From contig NC_134538.1 in NCBI RefSeq assembly GCF_050624435.1, positions 128,942,937-129,006,936 on the forward strand: a DNA stretch of 64,000 nucleotides. The letters are read 5' to 3'. A model generated the notes under the pieces. It worked only from the letters and a program-made list of their open reading frames with translations. It was not told where the DNA came from and made no database searches. Positions 22,301 through 34,125 of this stretch are shown here, piece by piece (position 1 is the stretch's first letter; each line of letters begins with the position of its first letter). The position numbers and the translations under genes are program-made. The DNA is from Tenrec ecaudatus (Eukaryota > Chordata > Mammalia > Afrosoricida > Tenrecidae).

Positions 22301-22775
22301 TAGCATTGAAGATTAAGTTACTAGAAGGAAAGAAAAGCTAAATTCATGGTCTTCAGCCTATTTAGACTCATAATGACACTAAAAGTAATGCCTTGTAAGT
22401 TGGCAAGCGTGTACGTCTTTATGGGAATTGAGGAGACCTCACATCAGACACCATCATCTACTTGATGCTGTGCAACATGGAGACAAGGTCTCACAAGTTA
22501 ATAGGTTGTCCACAGGAATGTGAGGAGAGCCCCACTGGAAAATGAAGTGGAGAGCAGGGGAGGGGAATGTCTACGTTTCAGAGGAGGCCCGGATGTTTCT
22601 TTTGGTGGGTAAATGAGGAAGAGCCGTCATATACGGAAAGGGTGTTAACAATAATTGTAGGGAATCTAAGGGAAGAATAATCCTGTCCTCTCTTCCTGGC
22701 CAGACACTTTGAACAGCTTTCTACCCAACCCGTGATCAACCACACCTTAGACTAAGCACTCTGTTGACCTTAGGC
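22301..22775. other. Unassigned DNA flanking a SPIN copy
   Basis: No gene or named repeat recognised. This DNA is the left target flank of the transposon insertion that follows. Confidence 0.5.
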
Positions 22776-23111
22776 CAGTGGTTCTCAACTTTCCTAATGC
22801 CGTGATCCTTTCATACAGTTCCTCATGTTGTGGTGACCCCCAACCATAAAATTATTTTTGTTGCTACTTCATAACTGTCATTTTGCTACTGTTATGAATC
22901 ATATTGTAAATATCTGATATGCAGGTTGGATTTTCATTGTGACAAATTGAGCCCAATTAAACATAATTAAAGCATGGTGATTAATCACAAAACAATATGT
23001 AATAATATATTGTGAAATTTATTTATGTGTTTTCCAATGGTTTTAGGCAACCCCTGTGAAAGGGTCATTTAACCCCCAAAGGGGTCATGACCCACAGGTT
23101 GAGAACTGCTG
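22776..23111 (-). mobile_element. SPIN-type hAT MITE, short form
   Basis: Non-autonomous derivative of the SPIN hAT transposon, 336 bp. It begins CAGTGGTTCTCAAC and ends GGTTGAGAACTGCTG, forming terminal inverted repeats. The flanks CCTTAGGC (22768-22775) and CCTTAGAC (23112-23119) are an 8-bp target duplication with one mismatch and a central TA, as expected for Buster-type hAT elements. Its left part matches, in reverse, the 3' end of the full element at 50.27-50.55 kb, so it lies in minus orientation. It has no transposase and would depend on one supplied elsewhere. Confidence 0.88.
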
Positions 23112-23750
23112 CCTTAGACACTGAACTTAGAAAACATGGCATTCTACAAGAGTCAAACAAGAATAACTTGACATGGACGCCCCCCCCCGCCCCCCAACTG
23201 AACAAACTGGGCCCTACCTCAAAGCTACCCGTAGCTCTTGGACTTAAGCATGAAATCCCCTGAAGGGAGAGGAAGCAAAGGAAGGACCACCCCAATTCTG
23301 TGGAAATGGTGGTAGTTGAACCTTGGTTGGGACCCCTGCTTGATAGGCATACAGTGAAAAGATACCCAGAACCACCACATATTTACTATCTCAATGGTCC
23401 CCTTGAATTACTATGACAGATATTGATCTGATAGGCAAGGATTTGCCTTCGTAAGGAATGTACCAGACAATTTTCTCTAGCATCAACCACATGTGCAATA
23501 TAAGCAGAGCTCAATCAGTTAAGAATTCAATCTGTCCAAATCAACAACTCATGGATTTTTGCTTATAGTTGGACTGTAACTCACATAAATTCCTCATATC
23601 AAGAACATCTTAAATTCTATGTTATTGGATAAATTATTGCTATCAATACAACCTCTTTATAGCCCAGAAGTGTAGTGACAATGTTTTACTTTGTTGTTTG
23701 TTTTGTTTTGGAAGGTTTGCTGTTTGTTTGTTATTGTTGGTTTTTGCTAC
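23112..23750. other. Unassigned DNA with poly-C tract
   Basis: Contains a C-rich run (about 23179-23198). The minus-strand frame at 23065-23295 extends into the SPIN copy and spans the C-run, so it is not a credible gene. Confidence 0.45.
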
Positions 23751-24742
23751 TGCTAAAATAAACCAGATGACCATAACCAGTGGACACGCAGATGGATTCT
23801 GGACTCCCACTTAATTCTAGCCCCAAACCAAGAACAATTAATTCTTATAATATAGCCCTGCTTGATACTGTCCTTCATGAAGAGATCACTGAAGTCAAGG
23901 GTGCTACAGAAAATTGTGGTGAAGAAAGCAGATGGTGCCTGGCTATCAATAAGAATAGCATCTGGGATCTTAAAGGCTTGTCTTCAAACAAGCTGCTATC
24001 TAAATTAGGCATCAATTAAGTTTACACGGAAGAAGCACACCAGCCTGTGTAATCAAAAGATGATGATAACAAAATCCAAATATGATGGAGGGAAAAGTAT
24101 CGGAGCTTAAATCATGAACACACCGTTTGTATAAGGTCATCGCAGACAGTGGGAACCCCAAATCCATCTAGTCAGATTAAGCCTCTGGCAGATCCCCTCT
24201 GGCCACAGAAAAGGAGCTTGAACAGCATTCGTATCAGAGGGAGATTATTGTAAACCCGATTAGGGTGGATCAAACCACAGAATAATATGAGACTTGGTCA
24301 GTTGACCTCCTCTTGACCTCACCTGAATTTATTCTAGGCTTAAATATTTCTCACTTGCTCTAGGACAATAATTTGTGTTTTAGCTTTTTAAATGTTTCTG
24401 CTGGTCTTTTCTTGTTGACTCTTTATATTTATATTATTATCTTCTTTTTTCTACTTCATGTTTTATTTTTAAAATGGTTTCTGTTATATTTCCCAGTTTA
24501 GGAAGCACAGAAGGAATGATGCATAGAGAGAATAACTGATGCAATGGTTTATTGGAAATTGGGGGTGGGTAATGTGAGGGGATTTGGGAGCAAAAAATGA
24601 ATGCTGGAGTGGGGAGGGAGCACTAGAATGGATTGTGATGGTTTATATACAATTCTTTTTAAAAGCAACTAACTATGGAGGTGTATGGTATGTGAATTTT
24701 ATACCAAAAAACTACTGAAAAAAAAAAGAAAGAAAAGAAACC
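23751..24742 (+). mobile_element. Older L1 3' end
   Basis: Diverged relative of the L1 3' regions. It carries one version of the module with 'gtggtgaagaaagcagatgg' and 'gatcttaaaggcttg', then 'gaagaagcacaccagcctgt'. The end is different: 'gtgtatggtatgtgaatttt' followed by an A-rich tail (24717-24742). Confidence 0.6.
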
Positions 24743-25004
24743 AAAGTTGACCAATGGTTACCATGGGTGAAGGAGGAAGAGGTTCTACTTATCCATAGGG
24801 TGCATTTAGTTCAGGTTAATTGTGGTGGAATAATGTGGGAAAAGGTTATCAATAATGGTCGCACAACACATGAGTATAATCAAGAGCTCTGAGGTATACC
24901 TGTAGAAGTTGTGAAATTGGAGAATGGTTTGTTGTGTATATTTTTGCCACAGCTTTTTAAAATATTACTAGACAGCCAGTGAGGGTAACTGCTCCCCTTT
25001 CCAG

Positions 25005-25008
<4 letters not shown>

Positions 25009-25042
<34 letters not shown>

Positions 25043-25057
25043 TCTCTCTCTCTCTCT
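25009..25057. repeat. (TC)n microsatellite
   Basis: About 49 bp of TC repeats with one interruption, running into the T-stretch of the next element. Confidence 0.95.
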
Positions 25058-25160
25058 TTTTTTTTTACATTTTATTAGGGACTCATACAACTCTTATCGC
25101 AATCCATACATATGCATACATCAATTGTATAAAGCACATCTGCACATTCTTTGCCCTAAT
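25058..25160 (-). mobile_element. L1 3' terminus, truncated
   Basis: A T-stretch (poly-A on the other strand), then 'acattttattagggactcat' and the terminal segment through 'gcacatctgcacattctttg'. This is the last ~100 bp of the L1 family; the insertion was severely 5'-truncated. Confidence 0.8.
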
Positions 25161-25860
25161 TATACTAATAACAATGAGTACAAAGAAGAAGAAAATGTTC
25201 TAAAATTGATAGTGGTGATGATTGTATAATTCTTCTTGATAGGATTGAGCTATTGAATTGTATGATATGTGGATGAAGTGCCAAACTGTTTAAAAGATAA
25301 AGTAATTAAATTAAAAGAAAGGAATGGTGGAGTGAGTACAAGGTCAAAAGAAGAGAGAAAGGGAGGAAGGAAGAAAGGAAGGAAGGAAGGAAGGAAGGAA
25401 GGAAGGAAGGAAGGAAGGAAGGAAGGAAGAAAGAATAATATCTGGGGTCTTAAAGGCTTGCCTTAAAACAAGCAGGCGTCAAAGTGACATGTCAGCTCAG
25501 TCCATACAGAAGTAGCATAACAGCCTGTGTGATCCAAGAACTGTAAATAATAACATCTTTATCTAGAGGAAGGAACAATATTAGAGCTTAAATTCTGACC
25601 ACCTAGTTTGCTATGGATGATAGTGGAAGATGAAAATGTTGATGCATGGTCCCTATGTGGGGGTCCTTGAGTGACATCCAGGAGGGTGAATGACATTGCT
25701 GTTAGCGATCACATCACACAAAGTGGGTCATTGCTGTTATTATAAAGGTAGCCTCAAACACCTCATCAGTTGAGCTCTCTTTTGACCCATTTAAAATTTG
25801 TTTCAGGCTTTAACATAAGTCAATCATTCTTGCCCCACTATGCCATTTTGCTTTGTATCC
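25161..25860 (+). mobile_element. Older L1 3' fragments with (GGAA)n
   Basis: First an old L1 tail (25200-25310, 'ttgaattgtatgatatgtgg' and an A-rich end). Then, after a GGAA repeat, a module with 'tctggggtcttaaaggcttg' and 'agcctgtgtgatcc' and the older 'cagttgagctctcttttgac' section. It is probably two old insertions in the same orientation. Confidence 0.5.
25362..25435. repeat. (GGAA)n microsatellite
   Basis: About 70 bp of nearly perfect GGAA tetranucleotides. The frame at 25269-25466 reads K-E-G-R repeats through it and is not a gene. Confidence 0.95.
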
Positions 25861-26895
25861 TTGGTAGCTTCCCTTTCTCTGAAGTCTTTGTTATCCAAAA
25901 TTAACATCATGACCACAGCAATTTTCGTCAGTCTGGGCATGAAAGATTTTTGCCTATCTTTACTTTTAATCAACATGAGATTTCCTAACTAACTTGTATT
26001 TTGAATACAAGTATTTTTTGAACTTGTATTTTTATTCAGTTTGACAATTGATAACTCTTATTTGATGCATTTAGAGCATTCAAATTTAAAAATGATTATT
26101 GATATAATTGTCATAAGAGCTGCAATGTTCATGAATATTAATTTTGTAGCTGTTGCATTTGTCTTTGGTTATTTTCCCCTTATATATATTCCTGTTCGCT
26201 CTGATTTTAATTGAATATTTTATATGACTGATTTTATTTTCTTTAAGCATATTAATTATGATTCTTTCTGAGTTTGCTTCTAGGCTTATTTGTTTAATAT
26301 TTACCCTAAAATTGGAATACCATTAGATGTTTTCACATGTAATATAAGTACTTAATAGCAATGTGTTCACAATTCCTTCCTCCTACTTCTTATTACATTG
26401 TTTTAATTCATTTAATTTAAAATCATGTTGGTATTATTACTTTGAGCAAACAATTATATAGATCAAGTGAGGATGTAAAAATGAAAGAGTGTATTTTACT
26501 TTTAACTTCCAGAGAGATGTGGAAGTTCCAGATCCCCTCCATGCCTCTCCTGATCATCCTAGTTGGGGGAAATTGAAAGGCAACAATAATGTCCCTCACG
26601 TGAACTATATTGACTCCAAACAGGGGAGGGGTAACCTCACCATGGGAGAGAGTGATATGTGATAGTGATGTGGTAGATAGTGCAATTTCCCCCCACTCAC
26701 TAGGTTACTTCTTATATGATTCTAGCAGGAAAGGAGACCCATATCAAATCTATATTGATATATAGATGTACATGATATAGAATAAGAACAATTAATAAAT
26801 ATATGGCTACATCAGTAATATATTGTTTCTATATCACACAATTTTTAAATGAAAATTGTATACATATAATGTGTAAATATATATAATATATATTA
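25861..26895. other. Unassigned AT-rich DNA
   Basis: AT-rich DNA without a recognised feature. 25.95-26.35 kb resembles T-rich antisense L1 text, but no motif settles it. Confidence 0.4.
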
Positions 26896-27003
26896 AGCTC
26901 AATGCCATCTAGTCCATTCCAGACCCTATAAGACCCGATAGAACTGCCCCTGTTCTGAGTCTATAAATCCTTATAGGAGCAGACAACTTCATCTTTCTCC
27001 TAC
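26896..27003 (-). mobile_element. AfroSINE fragment
   Basis: Antisense SINE 3' half: 'caatgccatctagtccattcc', 'gatagaactgcccc' and 'ataggagcagacaacttcat' are family landmarks in reverse. Confidence 0.75.
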
Positions 27004-27304
27004 ATGCATAATTTTTACCAAACAATATTTTGATGTACAAGCAATATATTCTGCTTCACAGATGAGAAAATTGATATAGAATGAGGCAGATTTAGATGAA
27101 AACTCTACCCCTCTGACTTAATTTTTCAGTTAGATCAAACCTGATTTAGCAAGCACTTAAAGCAAAACTTCATTCTTATATGCAAAGACACAGCAAGACA
27201 GCTTTTATCAGTAATATAACCCTTTTCCATTGTACATTTATTTTGAATTGGCTGTACTTAGTAATATGAATGTAGCTCCTGTGAAGTGAAAAGCTACAAA
27301 GTTA

Positions 27305-27475
27305 TTGAATTAAAAAAATCACTTTATTGGGGCTCACACCATTCTTATCACCATCCATATATACATCCATTGTTTCAAGCGCATATGTACATTTGTTGCC
27401 ATCATCATTCTCAAAACATTTGCCTTCTGCGTGAGCCCTTAATATCAGCTGCTCGCTTACGTAACATTTTTTAGA
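27305..27475 (-). mobile_element. L1 3' terminus, older subfamily
   Basis: 'cactttattggggctcacac', 'tacatttgttgccatcatca' and 'gtgagcccttaatatcagct' are the antisense terminal segments of the older form, the same subfamily as at 63560-64000. Confidence 0.75.
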
Positions 27476-28360
27476 TTTTGTAGCTCATACTCTCCATAAT
27501 GCTGTGGAGAAAGAAACTCATTCATAAACCGAAGTTATCCCAAATTTATCTGAAAATCCAGATAAATAGAAAAATGTGTGAGATAGAAAAGATACAACAT
27601 ATCCTTTATGAACTCAATGAAGAGAAAAATTAGCAAAACAAAGACTCTCATCTCATACATAATGAGTTGTATTAATAGAAATCTTACGGAAAGGCACACT
27701 TTTTCAAATGATAATAGATTATAGATTTCATGAGAAGGTAAAATATAACTATTACTTATCTTGACTCTGCACCAAATGTTGTTTCATTGTAAAGCAGTAT
27801 GACCTGTTGAACTGGGGAATGGTATACATCAGATAAATAGATACTAATAATATTATTTATGTATTTTGAATGAGTGTCATTATCTACTCTGAAATTGAAA
27901 TATATGTGAGTTTGGGGTAAAGAAATGGTTCGGGGTTATGCTATGAGGATCCCTCACCCATATTACTGGTGCTTGAAGTAGAGATAGGCATTTAACTCGA
28001 GACAAAGATTTGATGAATTGTAGAAATTTAAAAGTTGAAGCTTGTTGACCACCACTTGTCTGTCAGTTTGTCTTACTGGAAGCTGTGCCATTTATAATTA
28101 AAATACCATCAGGGTTATGCAAGGTGCACACCTTTCACCAAAGAAAGGACAGACTATAAAGGAAGATAAGGCTGTCTACTGTGGAGGAATTAGCCACTGA
28201 AAAAGTTCTGCATAGGAGCAGAGGATGGTCACATTAGAGTCCGATAATAATAGTGCAATAAAGCTTCAAGTACTTCACTTGTTGATGAGGCATGACTTAA
28301 AATGAGAAGGTAAAGTTGCAAACATCCATTGATTATTGTAAATTAGAATGTATAATATAT
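27476..28360. other. Unassigned AT-rich DNA
   Basis: No gene or named repeat recognised. Confidence 0.5.
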
Positions 28361-28700
28361 GAATCTAGAAAAATTGGAATTCCTTAAAAATGAAATGGAC
28401 CACTTACATATCTCTATCATAGTATTAGTGAGTTGAAAGGGACTCATGCTGGCCTTTTTGAATCATACAATCATACGGCTCACTATGCCTGGAATAACAA
28501 ATTTAACAGGAATGATGTCTCATTCATCATTCAAAAGGGTATTTCAAGATCTTTCTTTAAGTACAATGCTAACTGTGATAGAATAAGACCTATAGACATA
28601 CAAAGAAATCGAGCAAATACAAATACCATTCATATTTACGCACCAAACATGAAAGCTAGTGAGGAGGAAATGGACGAGTTCTACCGATGCGGCTACTAGC
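28361..28700 (+). mobile_element. BovB/RTE LINE, endonuclease fragment
   Basis: Sense RTE endonuclease fragment with an 88-residue open stretch at 28433-28699. Residues about 60-70 read T-I-H-I-Y-A-P, matching the conserved [Q/H]-x-Y-A-P motif of APE-type endonucleases in RTE LINEs, followed by the acidic E-E-E-M-D-E-F-Y stretch. The upstream Glu-containing strand is broken by stops. The frame starts inside the domain and ends at a stop, so this is a remnant and not a gene. Confidence 0.7.
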
Positions 28701-28844
28701 AGTGTTCATAAAGTAAGCAGGCGCTCAGAGGCACTTTGCTTTGTGTAGACCTGCTGCACAGGAGATCTTTAGAGTGTAAGATAGCAAGGCTGTCACTTTA
28801 AATAGTAAGATGTGCAGAATGAAGCCACGGTGTTTTGAATCACT

Positions 28845-29035
28845 GGTGATATAGTGGTTCCAGATCGGGATGATAATCACAGCAGTTGAAACCACTAGGA
28901 GCTCTGCCAGAGAAGGATGAGTTTCCCTGCTCCCATTAAGAGTTCCAGTCTCAGAACACCACAGGGGGGAAGTTCTATTCTGTTCCATAGGGTCTCTATA
29001 AATCAGTATTGACTCCGTGGCAGTGAGTAAGCGTC
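28845..29035 (+). mobile_element. AfroSINE
   Basis: 'cactggtgatatagtggtt' at the start, 'gttgaaaccactaggagctc' in the B-box region, then 'agagttccagtctcagaa', 'ccatagggtctctataaatc' and 'ttgactccgtggcagtgag' at the end. Confidence 0.8.
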
Positions 29036-29425
29036 ATATAGGCATGTGATATTTGTACACTGAATAAGGGGGGCCAAGAAAAATTGATGCATTTGAAGTC
29101 CATTGCTGGCGAAGAATATTGAAAATACCATGGACTGCCAGAAGAACAAATAGGTCTGTCTTGGAAGAAGACAAATTACAATGCTCCTTGGAAGCAAGGT
29201 GATGAGATTTTGTCTCAAGCACTTTGGATGCATTATCAGGAGAGACTATCTCTGGAAAGGGACATCATCCTTAGTAAAGGGCAGTGGAAAAGGGAGTCTC
29301 TTCATGAGATGGATTGACACTGGGAGGGGTTGCAACAATGGGCTCAACAACTCTGAGCATGCCCAGAACCAGACAGTGTTTCTTTTTGTTTGCCTTGGGG
29401 CCACGATGAGCCAGAACCGAATCAG
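29036..29425 (+). mobile_element. BovB/RTE LINE 3' end
   Basis: Sense BovB C-terminal region. It contains a W-R-R-I-L-K-I-P-W-T-A-R-R-like reading at about 29107-29146 and then the tail equivalent to positions 120-400. The frame 29181-29558 spans this tail and runs on into unrelated DNA. Confidence 0.75.
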
Positions 29426-29815
29426 GACATCTAACACTAACCAAAATCAGAGCAGAGAAAGCAGCTTGGGAAACATTGACATATATTCCCTAGAGTTTAG
29501 CAAACACATGATTGATGTTTCACCATTTGTGAAAAATACCATTATAATTTTGGAATAATTTCCTGATTTTAGTCGCCGAAAATATCTAAACAAATTTTCA
29601 TCTGAGTGTTATATTTTTTTAATTATTAAGGCAAGAGGACACAATATTTAAGGCTGCCTTACTTTTAATTTATTTGATTTATAGGGGAAAATTAACAACT
29701 TCATATTTTGGGAATTGTACATTCGAAAATATCTATTCGGCTTTCAAAATAGGTCAGAGCATCATTTAATTTTTAAAAAGTACCTTTTAATTTTACACTC
29801 ATCTTTACTGATTGA
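29426..29815. other. Unassigned AT-rich DNA
   Basis: Nothing recognised. Confidence 0.5.
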
Positions 29816-30180
29816 TTTGTGTTACCCAAAGTATATATTAGAGTGCTAACCATAGTCCCTTTGAGTTAGTGTGTTTGGCAATAGAGTCTTTGAAGATGCT
29901 GAGTTAAGGTGAAGTCCTCGTCGAATAGGATAGGCCCTAGTCTATTCATACTGCTGCTATTATTAAATATAAGAGGAGCACTAAGAAACAGAGAGAAGGA
30001 AAATAGCTATTAGAAGACACATCTATAAGCCAAGTGGTGTCGGGTTACCAGAAGCTGACAGCAAAGAAAGGACATTCTCCTACAGGGCTTTGAAAACACG
30101 TGGCCTTAAGCATCCTCTGAATTCAGACTACAAGCTTCCTGAACTGTGAAAAGTACATATCTGTTCCCAAAAGCCAACCA
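29816..30180 (+). mobile_element. MLT1/MaLR-like LTR
   Basis: Landmarks in order: 'tgtgttacccaaagtat', 'gctgagttaaggtgaagtcc', 'gtctattcatactgctgcta', 'gacacatctataagccaag' and 'attcagactacaagcttcct' followed by 'gaactgtgaaaagtaca'. This order matches ERVL-MaLR LTRs. Confidence 0.7.
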
Positions 30181-32045
30181 GTCGCTGATATTTATTCTGA
30201 AGATCCTAGAAAGGGCATAAACATGGTTGTGATAATAGATTACAATTACATTGACTAATTTTAAAAATGAGAAAATGTCAATCATATTTAGACAAGGACA
30301 TGTCAGTATATTTTTTGGAAGGCAGGAAGTCTTCCACTTAGTCTAGAGATTTGATTTAGTGGAGAATGATTTAAAAATTGTGTTATAGATGCAATTAATA
30401 TAAATACTAATAAAACAGTAGGTAGCTGAAGTTCATCAAAGCCGTGATCAAAGTCAGAACAATGACAGTTTAAACGTTCAAGGATTTAGGGGAGCAAAGT
30501 GAATTGAATGGGTAGATAAATATTAAATAATGTAAAGTAAAAAACAAACAAAAGAGAATTATTCATGGAAGAGTATATATAGATTACATTGTATAGGTTT
30601 CCAAGGACAGACATTAAAGATAGCATTGTAAACAAGAGACACAAGACTTCTGCCTTCATGAATACTATTTGTAAATGAAATAAAGTAGTAGCTACTATTG
30701 AATAAAAATAATGCTTGAAACATGCATTATATTATAATATTATTCAGTGCATTTACTTAAAATGAAAAGTGACAGACCACTTTACACTCTCTTTGAAAAA
30801 TTCATTTTCATTTATTTTAATTAAAAATCATACACTTGCACAAGATTAGCTTCATGAAATTTTAACATTCATGTTCAACCACCATCAATTTGATAAACAT
30901 TTAATAGAGATGATTTCTTAATATAGTAAATCTCTATGTTATTAATTTTAACCTTCATTAATTTCCAATTTTCAGGTTTCCCTGTTTATGACATTTGGGA
31001 TTTTACATTACACACTTACATGAAACCACTGCATGAAAAAAATAACACTTAAAATAATGTCTTCCATAAACTATTTTAGTGTGTTCTAATATGTTTACAT
31101 TGGTAATCTCTAGTATAACTTTAGTTAATTCAAAAGCATTTTGAACATATTGATATTTTACTCATTGGATGTTCATCAAAGCCATAAGTAGTTGTATGTA
31201 TACTTAAAAGATGGAAAAAATTGTTTTCCATGAAAATGTCTAACTAAAATTCCGTATTTGCAAAATCTTTTATTTCTTATGAGTTGCTTTTATGTGTGGA
31301 AGAAAAAACTGAAATCTCTGATAAAAATCAGATTAATGGGTTTTATAGAATTACTTAAAGTTATGGAATTTTGAATCAAAGGCAAAGTGTGTAAAATAAA
31401 ATAAGGGGAAAAAGTATTTTTTTCCCAAGACCTTAAGTATAGAAAATGAGGGAAATTACGAAGATAAATTATTACTGACTGGCATTTGCAAAAATCATGC
31501 TACACTAATCACACGATACTTTTTAAACCCAGAAGCATTGTTTTGGTTCGTTGGAAAGTTTGAAATCATTTAACATCTAATAAATTGTAGAACTAGTAGT
31601 TTTAAGGCAAAATGATCCCGTATTAAAATAAAACATATTTCATATATCTATATCAAGTTACTTAGAAAGAATTTTCCTTTTATGCTGACATACTACAGAA
31701 CATAACGTTTTTGTCAGAATGAATTCAATTTCTTTAACTCTTGAAGAATATCAACTATTACATTTATGTGTTTAGTTACCTATAAATTGATCGATTCTTT
31801 GAATAACTATCAGAATCAAATTTAATGTTGCCATCTAGAGCATAGGTTCCCAAGCTTATTTGGCCTACCACCCACTTTTAGGGGAAAAAATCCTCAGTAG
31901 CAAGCAATTAAAATCTCTTGTATTATAGCTCAGAATCCACAATAAAATGTAGCTATCTGCGTTTGTGGTCCTCCTGGATCCTTGCAGTGCCCCGCAGGAG
32001 GCCATGTGCCCGCTTTGTGAAACAGCAAGCTTCCCCATCACTACC
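30181..32045. other. Unassigned AT-rich DNA
   Basis: About 1.9 kb of AT-rich DNA with no credible open frame. A segment at 31841-31990 starting 'cataggttcccaagctt' with 'ggcctaccacccactttt' resembles the end of a DNA-transposon MITE, but no partner end was found. Confidence 0.45.
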
Positions 32046-32195
32046 TTTAAGCTGACTCTGCCTCAGAAGGGCAGGTAGAACTCCCCCTGGGTTTCTGAGA
32101 CCGTACCTCTTTATAGGAGTAGAGAAATTCATCTAGCCTTGAACTAACCTTGAGGCTAGCAGCCCAACATACAACCCACAACTCCATGGGATCCT
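32046..32195 (-). mobile_element. AfroSINE fragment
   Basis: Antisense landmarks: 'ggcaggtagaactccccc', 'gtttctgagaccgtacctc', 'ataggagtagagaaattcat' and 'aggctagcagcccaac'. Confidence 0.75.
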
Positions 32196-32454
32196 TACAG
32201 AAGCAATATAGAATAATTTGCCTCTTTTTAAAGTTTTGTTATATCAATGAAAATAAACAATCTGTTCATTTTCATTGAACTTTTAAAACAAATTGAATTA
32301 TATCAATATTTTTCAGAAAACTACTAAGAGTTCAGATCTGAAAACAGATGTGAGAAGCAGTTCTTGTAAGTGACTAGAGCTGATATTTTAGAGAGCGCCA
32401 TGGAAAACATTAGTCATGACCTTCAGCTCTATACAACTCAGATGCAAAAACCAA

Positions 32455-32585
32455 ACCCAAGTCACTGCCATGGAGTCAATATCGACTCACAGGGCGGCAG
32501 ACGACAGGGTAGATCTGCCCCTGTGCATTCCTGAGACCACAGTGCTTCATGGGAACAGAACGCCCCATCTTTCTCCTTTGGTTTC
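32455..32585 (-). mobile_element. AfroSINE fragment
   Basis: Antisense landmarks: 'tgccatggagtcaatatcga' and 'ctcacagggcggcagac', then 'gggaacagaacgccccatct'. The frames 32416-32774 overlap it and are not coding. Confidence 0.75.
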
Positions 32586-32764
32586 AAACAAAACAACACA
32601 CAATTCACATAAGTCCATGGAACTGTGAAGCCAGCTTAAAACCCAGGCTTGTACAACGTCACAGACGACAAACCTATGGGGAATATGGTTTCTTAAAATG
32701 TATCCAGACAATTTTAGGTGAGATCTACTCCATTTATTAGAAAAATAGGTCCGAGCTAAATTCA

Positions 32765-32960
32765 AAAGCGACATGGTGTCACAGTAGGTGAAGTGTTCAC
32801 CTGCTGATTGTCAGGTTGTCAGTTCAAACTCAACAGCTGTTCCAGGAGAGGAAGATGAGGCTGTCTGTTCCTATAACAATTTGTAGTGGAGGAAACCAGC
32901 CCAAAGAGGCAATTCTGCTCTGTCATGTAGGTTGGCTACGTGTCAGAATCAATTCAGTGA
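32765..32960 (+). mobile_element. AfroSINE
   Basis: 'gcgacatggtgtcacagta', 'caggttgtcagttcaaactc', 'ggagaggaagatgaggctgt', 'tgtcatgtaggttggct' and 'gtcagaatcaattcagtga' give a full, diverged copy. Confidence 0.75.
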
Positions 32961-33950
32961 TGAACTGATTTTTTTTAAAGCTAAACCAGATGGAGGGAAA
33001 TCAGCTCTTCTGACAAAACTTGAACATCAAGTAACATTTCACCACAAAGAGAAAAAGACAACCCACATGGGAACTCATTTTCTTAAGGTGGGAGAAAAGG
33101 GAGTAGAGGGAAATGCCTTTTTCTCGATCTCATCACTAAAATCACAATTATTTCCACTATATTCTGTTTGTAATGTTTATAAGCATAGGCCCCAAACCAC
33201 CATCCTCATAGATACAATGCAGGCTCCTGTATTAGAATACTGGAGATGGGCTGACCCTTTAGTATCCTAGACTCCAAGGAGGGGCGATGGGGGTACTGTT
33301 GAGTGTTGAACTGCTGCAAGAAAAGCCATTGGTACAAACCACCAGCCTCCTCTAGAGAAAGTGCCCTTAAAGATTTAGTCACTCCAATTGGAAGATATCC
33401 TCCAGGAAGCAATTTTTCTATCCTTTTGCATATCTGTGCAAATAGGCATCCTGATGAGGATGCTGTGTAGCTTGAACAGCGTAGCACTTAAGCCAATATT
33501 GGCCTGAGAGTGGCAGCGGTCTTGTCCTGTGACTGCAGACAGTCAAATGCTTCTGCTCAATCCACTGGATCAGTTTACCCTGTCACAAGTATCTTCAACT
33601 GTTCTGTGCCTGCCAACCATCCACCATTCTCTGAGATACTTGACCTGTGTTATCTTCTTCTCCTCTTCCTCCTCCTTCTCCTCTTTCTTCCCCTCTCCTC
33701 CTCTGGAGAACATGCTGTGGAGGAAGTGGAGGAACTTTCTTAGGTATTCTAACTCGGTGATCTTCCAGATTCAGTTCAGCATGAACCGTAAAAAATAAAA
33801 CTGATTTCATCTGCAACCTGGGCAGAGCTCCTCAGGCACCTAGGTTTGTATTGCCCCTTCACAAGTGAAATAAGTCCTCACTGCGGACACATAGAGTTCA
33901 CTTATGTACCTCCAGTCTTGAACCCTCATTATGAGGAAATTGAAATTAGT
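32961..33950. other. Unassigned DNA, pyrimidine-rich patch
   Basis: Includes a TTC/CTC-rich tract at about 33650-33705. Frames on both strands (33206-33816) overlap each other and show no domain. 33240-33480 may hold a very old SINE. Confidence 0.4.
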
Positions 33951-34125
33951 CCAGTGTAAATGTATCCACATTTGGGCCGCTCAGTGCTCCGTGTGCAGTT
34001 GGAAACCACCTCACTCTGTGGCAGCAGTTGAGCTTTGTACTTCCACGGACAGGTGCAAACTCAGAAACCCACTGAGGCAGCTCTACCCTGCCTGTCAGGT
34101 CATTACGAGTAGGCATCGACGCTCT
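33951..34125 (+). mobile_element. AfroSINE, diverged
   Basis: 'ttggaaaccacctcactctg' in the B-box region, 'aactcagaaacccactgagg' with 'cagctctaccctgcctgtca', and 'ttacgagtaggcatcgacgc' near the end. Confidence 0.65.

Noticed and set aside
25009-25435. CRISPR-like or regulatory tandem repeats
   Set aside because: Plain TC and GGAA microsatellites without spacers; a CRISPR array is not expected in mammalian DNA.
28433-28699. Stand-alone nuclease gene
   Set aside because: The motif pattern is that of an RTE LINE endonuclease, stops lie on both sides, and related antisense pieces occur at 14.4 and 62.0 kb.
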